Origin: an archaeon
GTDB taxonomy: Archaea > Aenigmatarchaeota > Aenigmatarchaeia > GW2011-AR5
Assembly: GCA_028279825.1 (NCBI GenBank)
Contig: JANQNA010000002.1
Span: forward strand, 1-64,000
Reading direction: 5' to 3'
DNA length: 64,000 nt
Under the pieces are notes generated by a model. The model saw only the letters and a list, made by a program, of their open reading frames with translations, was not told the DNA's origin and did no database searches. How positions within the stretch are numbered: position 1 is the first letter of the stretch; each line of letters starts with the position of its first letter. Shown here one piece after another: positions 22,516 to 28,515 of the stretch. The translations under genes were made by a program, and so were the position numbers.

Positions 22516-22587
22516 ATGCGAGCAACTGGAATGACCAAGAAGGAACGTCTCTCGGCTGAAGCGATCGTGACCTCGTTCCGGACCTAG
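22516..22587 (+). CDS. Micro-ORF, 23 residues
   Basis: ATG 22516 is 5 bp after GGGAGGTG. The peptide begins MRATGMTKKERLSAEAI and ends with TAG. It is followed by a hairpin GCCTG/CAGGC at 22640. Same layout as the micro-ORFs at 18396, 22832 and 24222. Confidence 0.45.
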   Translation: MRATGMTKKERLSAEAIVTSFRT

Positions 22588-22639
22588 GGCTGCCAAGGTC
22601 AACTGAGTAACCGATCGCCATCTTTAGATTTGCATCAGT

Positions 22640-22660
22640 GCCTGGCTCTCATAGCAGGCC
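22640..22660 (+). terminator. Hairpin with GCTCTCATAG loop, copy 1
   Basis: GCCTG pairs with CAGGC. The same loop recurs at 22956. A TTCTTTTTC run lies 15 bp downstream. Confidence 0.5.
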
Positions 22661-22831
22661 GGAACTCAATAATTCTTTTTCATAAAACACATGCACTCGT
22701 ACAAGCTGTAGTGTGCAAGTGGTAGCATCAAGACAGCGGGAAAATCATCTGGTGATGCTGAAGTGGAGAGGCATGGTGCTTCTCTTTTCTACAGCAACGG
22801 CTCTCTGAAAATTTCCAGGAGGAAATGTGTT
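22661..22831. other. Structured leader of the 22832 micro-ORF
   Basis: It contains GCACT/AGTGTGC, AGCATCA/TGATGCT and GAGAGGC/GCTTCTC helices in series. No larger ORF is visible. Confidence 0.45.
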
Positions 22832-22891
22832 ATGAGAGTCTTCACGCCGTTTGCCGAGATCGCGGAGACCAGCCACATCTGCCCGGGCTGA
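22832..22891 (+). CDS. Micro-ORF, 19 residues
   Basis: ATG 22832 follows CAGGAGGAAATGTGTT. The peptide is MRVFTPFAEIAETSHICPG. A terminator-like hairpin is at 22956. Confidence 0.4.
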   Translation: MRVFTPFAEIAETSHICPG

Positions 22892-22955
22892 ATCCGAAGG
22901 GCGACTCGTAACGTAAAGGGCTTGTAGCTCTGGTCGCCGGCTTGAGGCAAGTCCT

Positions 22956-22981
22956 GGGGCCTGGCTCTCATAGCAGGCCCC
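22956..22981 (+). terminator. Hairpin with GCTCTCATAG loop, copy 2
   Basis: GGGGCCTG pairs with CAGGCCCC. Confidence 0.6.
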
Positions 22982-23004
22982 GAATTCTGAAAGAGAGGTG
23001 AAGT

Positions 23005-23742
23005 GTGACGAGGATGTATGCCGTTCTGCTTGTGCTGATGGCTTCGCCGGTCATGGCGCAGGTGACAGAAGCACCGGTGAGATTGAACATGGAGTTCCGG
23101 TTTAATTTCACCCAGCACGATCCCTTTGTGAAGAGTCTGGAGGTTCAGGACCTTGCGCTGGGTGCTGACTCAGACAACACGACCGTTTTCGAGGGACGCG
23201 ATTCAATATCGTTTGATCCGTCCCTTGCGCTTACCCTGAAAGTCTACAGGCTCTTCCTGGCTGCGGGTGCAACAAGACCATTTGGTTTCTTGCACACAAT
23301 GGACAATCTTTCGTTCATCAACAGCCATAGATCTTTGAAGTGGGGCATCGAGGAGACAGTCAGGCCTGGCCCGTTCTTCGAGGCAGGTGCATCATTGAGT
23401 GACAAGTACCTTCTGGTGGTCGGCTACAACGAGGCACCATATCAACTGAAGTTTGCCGGCGGCAAAATGGAATACGGGTGCGACTTCTGCGGTAACCGCA
23501 CCGAAAGATTTGACGTTAGCCGCCGGGTTCAGATCGCCGAGTCTACCCTGAAGAGGTTGTACGCATCGTTGCGTATTGACTTCGGCAGAGCAGGCTTCAC
23601 TATCCTGGCGTCCCGAACAGAAAACCCATTCACAACAAACAGCCTTCCCTTTTCCGGTACGGAGATCATAATCCAGCCTGACACCAGCGAAAGATGGGGA
23701 TTCAATGCAACATTCTTCCTGAAGTTAAAGAAAACGAGGTGA
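23005..23742 (+). CDS. Secreted beta-barrel-like protein
   Basis: The 245-residue precursor has a signal peptide ending ASPVMAQ. The mature part is rich in alternating strands with aromatic girdles and ends FNATFFLKLKKTR, as in small outer-membrane barrels, though the terminal residue is not aromatic. Two cysteines lie in YGCDFCGN. GTG 23005 is 5 bp after AGAGAGGTG; ATG 23014 is possible. If truly a barrel, it points to a Gram-negative source. The signal peptide's nucleotide sequence is close to that of 25522. Confidence 0.55.
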   Translation: MTRMYAVLLVLMASPVMAQVTEAPVRLNMEFRFNFTQHDPFVKSLEVQDLALGADSDNTTVFEGRDSISFDPSLALTLKVYRLFLAAGATRPFGFLHTMDNLSFINSHRSLKWGIEETVRPGPFFEAGASLSDKYLLVVGYNEAPYQLKFAGGKMEYGCDFCGNRTERFDVSRRVQIAESTLKRLYASLRIDFGRAGFTILASRTENPFTTNSLPFSGTEIIIQPDTSERWGFNATFFLKLKKTR

Positions 23743-23746
23743 GGAG

Positions 23747-24040
23747 GTGTTTCTAGAGAGAAAGTGGGTGGGGAAAACTTCCAGGTGGAAGTTCCGGCTC
23801 AGGGACTGGAGCATACTTCTTGGACTTACTATTCTGCTCCGTTTCATGAGCACGTTCCTGCTGAATCCCTTCGGGCGTACAATGCCGGTGTGGTTCATCG
23901 TCTGCATCGGCATGGTCATCTGGATGACCCGGGACAGGAACTTCTGGAACTACAAGCCGCCGTACAGGTTCTACACAAGAGTGGTCAATTTCGTTTTATG
24001 TGCATCCGCGATTCTGCTTTTGTTGTCCGCTCTTGACTAG
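23747..24040 (+). CDS. Three-helix membrane protein, 97 residues
   Basis: GTG 23747 directly follows a GAGGTGAGGAG site that overlaps the previous stop, implying translational coupling to the beta-barrel-like gene. Hydrophobic segments lie at about residues 20-40, 47-60 and 78-96, separated by basic loops (KTSRWKFRLRDW, RDRNFWNYKPPYR). Unknown family. Confidence 0.55.
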   Translation: MFLERKWVGKTSRWKFRLRDWSILLGLTILLRFMSTFLLNPFGRTMPVWFIVCIGMVIWMTRDRNFWNYKPPYRFYTRVVNFVLCASAILLLLSALD

Positions 24041-24069
24041 CTTGCAGCAAGAATATGACTCAGTCGCAA

Positions 24070-24096
24070 GGAGCAGCGCACCGCTCCTGCACTCAT
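24070..24096 (+). terminator. Cassette hairpin plus GCACTCAT
   Basis: GGAGC pairs with GCTCC, followed by TGCACTCAT. Confidence 0.55.
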
Positions 24097-24105
24097 AAGA
24101 ACTGA

Positions 24106-24175
24106 AAGTTCGTTCATAAGCCTTAAGCATTCATTCCCGTCGGGGATGAAGTTGCACTGCCTGCGGTGGTGCATG
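24106..24175 (+). repeat. Two-hairpin RNA element, full copy
   Basis: Starts AAGTTCGTTCATAAGCCTT, identical to 13302. Hairpin 1 is TTCATTCCC/GGGGATGAA and hairpin 2 is GTTGCAC...GTGCATG; sequence differences fall in loops or keep pairing. Confidence 0.7.
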
Positions 24176-24221
24176 TGGTGGAGAGAGTGATCTCTCTTGA
24201 ATGACTCCGAAGGGAGTTTCA

Positions 24222-24281
24222 ATGTTGAAGCGAAAGACTGGCAGGAACTGTCTTCTCGCGGCCAAGGGCATCTGGGACTGA
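24222..24281 (+). CDS. Micro-ORF, 19 residues
   Basis: ATG 24222 is 5 bp after AAGGGAG. The basic peptide is MLKRKTGRNCLLAAKGIWD. It is followed by the terminator at 24336, the twin of the one after the 18396 micro-ORF. Confidence 0.4.
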   Translation: MLKRKTGRNCLLAAKGIWD

Positions 24282-24335
24282 CCGAGGTCTGGTCCGGATG
24301 CCGGTGAAGCTGAGTCTATGACTCAGTGTGTCGTA

Positions 24336-24370
24336 CCCGGGTCTGGCATAAAACCCAGGCCCGGGTTTTT
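24336..24370 (+). terminator. Intrinsic terminator with U-tract, copy 2
   Basis: CCCGGGTCTGG pairs with CCAGGCCCGGG over CATAAAAC, then TTTTT. Confidence 0.8.
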
Positions 24371-24385
24371 GAAAGGAGAGGGGAG

Positions 24386-24994
24386 ATGAGACTATTTGTG
24401 TTGTTGGCGGTGCTCTTACTGTCTATGGCCACACTTCCAGCGAGTGCTGCGTCCTTTACGCTCGTGGAGAATGCCACAGAGCAACCTGCCGAGGCTCCTG
24501 AACATGGCGAAGACTGTGGTGTTGAGGACTGCGATGCTGGGGAGATTTGCGGTCTCTGCTGCCTTGCCAGTTTTGCCGTGGGGATAGTTGTGATAGGTTT
24601 TTTGGCGATCTTGTTCATTCCACTAGGTCTCAAAAAACAGGCATCTGGAAAAGGCTTCACTGTCATCGAGTTGATAATCGCGGTGGCGATCATCGGCGCC
24701 ATTGCGAGCATCGCGATTCCGAGTTTCTTACGTGGAGAGAAGATCCAGATGCATCGTGTTGGGAAGCCAACCCAGTACATCACCGTAACGGACCGCGAGG
24801 GCAACCTTCTGATTCAGGGTGTTGTACTGCAGGTGAATGTAAACAACATTGGCCCTGAAACTACGTGCATCCGCTTATCGGATCAGCCACTGGATGTCAA
24901 GGACGGCAAGGTCGAGGGCATTTGTCCAGACCTTGAGCAGACTCAGAACCCCAGATACCAACGATGCGTTCCGTACAGTGTCGTAGGAGGCTAG
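24386..24994 (+). CDS. Signal peptide/TM protein with an internal type IV pilin motif
   Basis: The 202-residue product starts with a signal peptide ending PASAAS, then a cysteine-rich acidic stretch (CGVEDCDAGEICGLCC) and a transmembrane helix (about residues 60-80). Next, at about residues 88-115, comes KGFTVIELIIAVAIIGAIAS, a textbook bacterial prepilin site and pilin helix, followed by a soluble tail with two to three cysteines. Normal prepilins have this motif at the N-terminus; here ~85 residues precede it. It could be a fusion or a protein processed twice. ATG 24386 follows AAAGGAGAGGGGAG. Confidence 0.7.
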   Translation: MRLFVLLAVLLLSMATLPASAASFTLVENATEQPAEAPEHGEDCGVEDCDAGEICGLCCLASFAVGIVVIGFLAILFIPLGLKKQASGKGFTVIELIIAVAIIGAIASIAIPSFLRGEKIQMHRVGKPTQYITVTDREGNLLIQGVVLQVNVNNIGPETTCIRLSDQPLDVKDGKVEGICPDLEQTQNPRYQRCVPYSVVGG

Positions 24995-25001
24995 GCACCA
25001 A

Positions 25002-25041
25002 GAGCGTAGCTACAACATTCATTGCTACGCTCAGCACTAAT
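25002..25041 (+). terminator. Cassette hairpin plus GCACTAAT
   Basis: GAGCGTAGC pairs with GCTACGCTC; AGCACTAAT follows. Confidence 0.65.
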
Positions 25042-25072
25042 TCGTAAAAACCCTAAACAAGGAGGAAAGACG

Positions 25073-25453
25073 ATGCCTTCTATTGAGACGTGGGAAATCT
25101 GGACACTTCTTCTCATAGTGTCTGGTATTTGGGCAAGCCTCAAATGGAACATCTTGACATGTACATCAGTCGCGATAAGCTTCATTTTCTTGGTGGTGAC
25201 CTACTCCATCAAGGAAACCGGATCACTCGGGGCCTTCGGGGGCATGTTCTTCACATACCTCAAATATGCCATCGTCATGACGTTTTTGGCGGTGGTGTTC
25301 TTGATCGCTTTGCGAAAGGGATTGCGACGGGGTGCTGTGCCTGCAAGTTCCCGTACGCACCTGATCATTATTTTTGTGGTCTATTTAATTGGCACCATGG
25401 TGGCTGTGATAGTCACTGTTGCATCAGGGATTACAGAGATGCTCTTGATGTGA
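25073..25453 (+). CDS. Four-helix membrane protein, 126 residues
   Basis: Hydrophobic segments at about residues 8-22, 28-45, 55-82 and 98-122. ATG 25073 follows AAACAAGGAGGAAAGACG. Layout resembles the 21511 product but no clear sequence kinship is seen. Confidence 0.65.
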   Translation: MPSIETWEIWTLLLIVSGIWASLKWNILTCTSVAISFIFLVVTYSIKETGSLGAFGGMFFTYLKYAIVMTFLAVVFLIALRKGLRRGAVPASSRTHLIIIFVVYLIGTMVAVIVTVASGITEMLLM

Positions 25454-25460
25454 TCCAACG

Positions 25461-25490
25461 AGGAGAGCAACCGCTCTCCTCCGCACTCAT
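25461..25490 (+). terminator. Cassette hairpin plus GCACTCAT
   Basis: AGGAGAGC pairs with GCTCTCCT over AACC. Confidence 0.65.
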
Positions 25491-25521
25491 AAGTACAAAC
25501 CCTAAACAAGGAGGAAAGACG

Positions 25522-25866
25522 ATGATCCGAATCATCTCGTTGCTGATTGTCGTTGCCATGGCTTCTCCGGTCATGGCGGATACCGGCCTGGCGATCGACT
25601 ACGACTCCATCGCCGAGGAAGCCGTACAAAGTTCAGAGGCATCGAACAAAGACAGCAAGAAGCCTCGGGTCGTTGACAGCCCCGACGACTGTGAATGCTG
25701 GGAGAAGGTCTGTATTCTTGACGACCCGATCCTGGGTCAGCATGAATACGTTCCAGAGAGCTGCGAGGAATTGTTGAGATCTGACCGCCCTAAGATACCA
25801 TTGGGCAGCCTCGTTCCTACTGTGGTCATTACGGTCCTGCTTATCGTCCTCACACCAAGCGAGTAA
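25522..25866 (+). CDS. Secreted or anchored small protein
   Basis: The 114-residue precursor has a signal peptide ending ASPVMADT, an acidic middle with four cysteines (CECWEKVC and one more) and a C-terminal hydrophobic helix (about 95-111). ATG 25522 follows AAACAAGGAGGAAAGACG. The signal peptide matches that of 23005 closely, suggesting reuse of one export module. Confidence 0.65.
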   Translation: MIRIISLLIVVAMASPVMADTGLAIDYDSIAEEAVQSSEASNKDSKKPRVVDSPDDCECWEKVCILDDPILGQHEYVPESCEELLRSDRPKIPLGSLVPTVVITVLLIVLTPSE

Positions 25867-25874
25867 CGCAACAA

Positions 25875-25906
25875 GGGAAGCGGAATACTGCTTCCCATGC
25901 ACTCTT
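25875..25906 (+). terminator. Cassette hairpin with GCACTCTT variant
   Basis: GGGAAGC pairs with GCTTCCC; the octamer is a variant. Confidence 0.6.
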
Positions 25907-25942
25907 ACTTAAAACCAAAAACCCTAAACCGGAGGAAAGACG

Positions 25943-26239
25943 ATGAGTGAAGAGGAAACCCGCGAAGCTCAGATTCGCGAGGAGCTCCAGGAACCACTTG
26001 ACGATATCGTGAGAGCTTTGTTGCTTCGCTTCGAGGTCGATGCGGAGCGCGACGAGGTCAAGCAACGCCAGGTCAAAGTATTGACCATCATGGACATTCA
26101 GGAACGGGTGGCTGAACTCAGTAGGCTCAGTGAAGAAACTGAAGAGCTTTCATCGAGGGTCACATCGACTGAGCGTCTATTTGGCATGGCCGTCGAGAAA
26201 TTTCACGACGCCCTGGAAAGAATTAAACGCTCCGGCTAG
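25943..26239 (+). CDS. Small coiled-coil protein, 98 residues
   Basis: An acidic, helix-only protein with two heptad blocks (residues 5-45, 52-95). ATG 25943 follows AAACCGGAGGAAAGACG. The next gene begins 37 bp later without a hairpin, so the two are probably co-transcribed. Confidence 0.65.
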   Translation: MSEEETREAQIREELQEPLDDIVRALLLRFEVDAERDEVKQRQVKVLTIMDIQERVAELSRLSEETEELSSRVTSTERLFGMAVEKFHDALERIKRSG

Positions 26240-26276
26240 TTCTTCGAGAGCAAACCCTAAACCGGAGGAAAGAACG

Positions 26277-26606
26277 ATGAAGGTGATCTCGTGGTTGTTG
26301 TTGCTTGGGCTTGTCATTGTTGTAGTGATGGCAATGATAGGCATTGTCGTGGAAAGCGATCCCTTTGGATTCTTTCAGAACGTCTGGAATCGTCTGATGG
26401 GATTCGATGCCGCATGGAAGACCTTGTTCTGTGTCTGGGCCTTTCTCGTTGTGGTTGGATCCGTCGGGTTCTTTCTGTTCCAGATCTCTGTACTGCCAGG
26501 AAAACCGGCAGTGATACTTGCCGTGAGAATTTTCAGGGACATATTCATGATAGTCACTCTTTGTCTCGTCGTCAGCGCGGCGTATTGGATCTGGGTCAAC
26601 GGCTAA
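26277..26606 (+). CDS. Three-helix membrane protein, 109 residues
   Basis: Hydrophobic segments at about residues 4-26, 48-70 and 85-106; the loop DPFGFFQNVWNRLMGFD lies between the first two. ATG 26277 follows AAACCGGAGGAAAGAACG. Unknown family. Confidence 0.65.
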   Translation: MKVISWLLLLGLVIVVVMAMIGIVVESDPFGFFQNVWNRLMGFDAAWKTLFCVWAFLVVVGSVGFFLFQISVLPGKPAVILAVRIFRDIFMIVTLCLVVSAAYWIWVNG

Positions 26607-26626
26607 CCTAAAGGGAGGGAACGAAA

Positions 26627-27064
26627 ATGAGAACACCAATGATAGTAGCGTTGCTGGTAGTCGTGGCGGTTGTTTCGCCTCTTTTCTTCGTCGACAGCAA
26701 CGACGTGGAGCAACCTGAACAGTACTGCACTGGCACCACGACCGAGCAGTACCAGTGCCTGAGAGTTGTTGCCGGCGATCTCGTTGACCTGGAGAACGAT
26801 TTCCAACGTCATCGGGCTGACATGCTTTCCATTAAGGAAGCACACGATGGAGAGTACATTGAGTGGCCTGACGAGGTTCGGAAGTCGTATGTGCTTGCGA
26901 AGGCCGAGGCACGCGTGGCCATGCTCCGTCACGAAGGCCTCGTTGGTTACTACAACAGCGATATGGCGAGACTGGGATGGGTTTTCACGGATCCTTCCAG
27001 GATTCCGGACGGCAATCTCTTTTTACTGCCACGCGAGTTCAGGCCCCTGAAGATGGATGAATGA
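26627..27064 (+). CDS. Exported protein, last gene of the insert
   Basis: The 145-residue product has a signal anchor at about residues 5-22, then an acidic domain with two cysteines (YCTGTTTEQYQC) and a helical body. ATG 26627 follows AAAGGGAGGGAACGAAA, 20 bp after the previous gene. Unknown family. Confidence 0.6.
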   Translation: MRTPMIVALLVVVAVVSPLFFVDSNDVEQPEQYCTGTTTEQYQCLRVVAGDLVDLENDFQRHRADMLSIKEAHDGEYIEWPDEVRKSYVLAKAEARVAMLRHEGLVGYYNSDMARLGWVFTDPSRIPDGNLFLLPREFRPLKMDE

Positions 27065-27087
27065 GCTACCATGTAGCATGATCAGTG

Positions 27088-27126
27088 AACAAGGATTGAG
27101 TATGTAAAAACTCTTTCCTTGTTTTG
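27088..27126 (+). terminator. Terminator at the right end of the insert
   Basis: AACAAGGA...GAGT pairs with ACTC...TCCTTGTT, followed by TTGT. Composition becomes AT-rich from here on. Confidence 0.65.
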
Positions 27127-27201
27127 TATGTGTCAAATTAACGGTATATGACCGATCTTTTTCTTTGTAAAGAAAAACCTAGGTATCTCAAAAAGAAACT
27201 A

Positions 27202-27489
27202 TTATAGTCTTCGGTATTTTTTGTTCCAGAGAGAAATAGACCAGCGGGAAATTTTGTAACCTCTAAGTTTCATTTTCTGCTGGACCTCTGATAAAGAATA
27301 TCCCTGACGATGTAATTTTGCAGCACGTCTGATTTCTTTTTCCGGAAATCGTGTTTTTGGACCGGGCGTGAACTTTCTCTTGCATTTGTTACAGAGGAAC
27401 ATTTGTTTTTCTCCTGAATCATTATAACGAATTCCTCTCTTTACTATCTTGGTGCTTCTACAGAATTTGCATTTTATTTTCTTTTTCAT
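27202..27489 (-). CDS. Zinc-ribbon plus HTH protein (InsA-like N-terminal module)
   Basis: The 95-residue product has two Cys pairs, CKFC near residue 7 and CNKC near 34, forming a zinc ribbon like that of IS1-type InsA. A basic helix-turn-helix follows (EKEIRRAAKLHRQGYSLSEV). No transposase catalytic domain or terminal inverted repeat is next to it. It could be a stand-alone regulator or the remnant of a mobile element at the insert's edge. Confidence 0.65.
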   Translation of the reverse strand: MKKKIKCKFCRSTKIVKRGIRYNDSGEKQMFLCNKCKRKFTPGPKTRFPEKEIRRAAKLHRQGYSLSEVQQKMKLRGYKISRWSISLWNKKYRRL

Positions 27490-27520
27490 ATGTCAAATTA
27501 TAGGGATAGAACTTAATAAG

Positions 27521-27606
27521 TGCGAGGGGGCGGATTCGAACCGCCGAACGGACTAACCGACAGGGTCCTAAGCCCTGCGCCTTTGACCAGACTTGGCTAC
27601 CCTCGC
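27521..27606 (-). tRNA. tRNA-Leu (anticodon UAG)
   Basis: GCGAGGG pairs with CCCTCGC as the acceptor; the anticodon arm is CAGGG CTTAGGA CCCTG, with TAG at the anticodon. A long variable arm as expected for leucine tRNA and a GGCGG TTCGAAT CCGCC T-arm are present; discriminator A; no encoded CCA. Its 3' end faces the foreign insert. Confidence 0.93.
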
Positions 27607-27686
27607 ATGGATGTAAGACATACTTCGTGTGTCAGTCTATCTCTTGTATCATTTAGTAACACTTTAAAAGTTATTGAAGAAGCAAA

Positions 27687-28277
27687 TTATTCTTTTTCTA
27701 TCTCGTGGCAGTCTCTGCATCGTGCTTCATACTTTTCTTGTGCGCCTATAACAATGGTTGGTTCACTATACTTTGCGGGTTTCCCGTCAATCAGTCTTTG
27801 CGTCATGACTCCCTGGTTGCTCTTGCATTTCATGCAGATTGCCCTTAACTTCAGTACTTCATCAGCATGGGCAAGAATATTACCCATTGGCCCGAATGTC
27901 TCGCCGCGGTAGGTCTTGTCCAAACCCGCAACTATTACTCTTTTTCCCTGATCGACCCACTTTAACACTGAACCTGTAAGAGACATATCATAGAAACAGC
28001 CTTCATCCACAGCTACAATCTCAGGGTTTTCTTCTTCGACCATCTTTTCCATTTCTGTTATACCTACTCTGTCTATGGTTGTAGGCACTGCAGTGAATGT
28101 CCTTTTGTCATGCGTGGCAACTTGTTTTGACGTATAACGATCGTCAATTATCGGCTTGAAAATAAGATACGATTTTCCGCTGATCTGGATTCTTTTCATC
28201 CTTCGGATTAGTTCTTCGGATTTTCCGGAAAACATCGGCCCGCAAATAACTTCTAGATTACCTTTCATGAATATCAT
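27687..28277 (-). CDS. tdk: Thymidine kinase, type II
   Basis: The enzyme phosphorylates thymidine with ATP in deoxynucleotide salvage. The 196-residue product has a P-loop GPMFSGKS, a Walker B-like VAVDEGCF, the lid/lasso segment near YRGETFGPM, and zinc-ligand pairs CMKC and CRDC. ATG 28268 (MKGNLEV) is a slightly shorter alternative start. The gene begins 3-13 bp after the end of the small gene at 28281 and, with the PRPP synthetase upstream, forms a nucleotide-metabolism operon. Confidence 0.92.
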   Translation of the reverse strand: MIFMKGNLEVICGPMFSGKSEELIRRMKRIQISGKSYLIFKPIIDDRYTSKQVATHDKRTFTAVPTTIDRVGITEMEKMVEEENPEIVAVDEGCFYDMSLTGSVLKWVDQGKRVIVAGLDKTYRGETFGPMGNILAHADEVLKLRAICMKCKSNQGVMTQRLIDGKPAKYSEPTIVIGAQEKYEARCRDCHEIEKE

Positions 28278-28280
28278 TCT

Positions 28281-28478
28281 TTACGATCTGCTGTAATCAT
28301 GCTCGCCAGCTCTTCTTGGCCTGATATCTACACGACCAAGCACTTCTTTGCTGCGTATCCATTCTTCAAAGGGAGGTAAAATAATCAGGGGAACACCATC
28401 TTTTCCGTAAAGCAGTTCATCCCCATATACCCTAAGTTCACCGGTTTGCGGGTGGCGTCTTATTGCTTTTTCTTCCAT
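28281..28478 (-). CDS. Small protein between prs and tdk
   Basis: The 65-residue product starts MEEKAIRRHPQTGELRVYGD and has IILPPFEEWIRSK in the middle. It is likely co-transcribed with its neighbours. I do not recognise a family; a longer in-frame start exists but overlaps the prs gene. Confidence 0.55.
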   Translation of the reverse strand: MEEKAIRRHPQTGELRVYGDELLYGKDGVPLIILPPFEEWIRSKEVLGRVDIRPRRAGEHDYSRS

Positions 28479-28515
28479 GGTCAGAACTATGTCGCTAAAA
28501 TATAAAAATGAGAGA

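Noticed and set aside
6014-25490. CRISPR array
   Set aside because: The repeats are too long and uneven, are separated by whole genes, and have no cas genes nearby.
6014-25490. Integron gene-cassette array with attC sites
   Set aside because: The hairpins lack the conserved GTTRRRY core and there is no integron integrase; the octamer and leader are instead linked to starts.
27202-27489. Complete IS1-like insertion sequence
   Set aside because: Only the zinc-ribbon/HTH part is present; no InsB-type catalytic domain, inverted repeats or target duplication were found.
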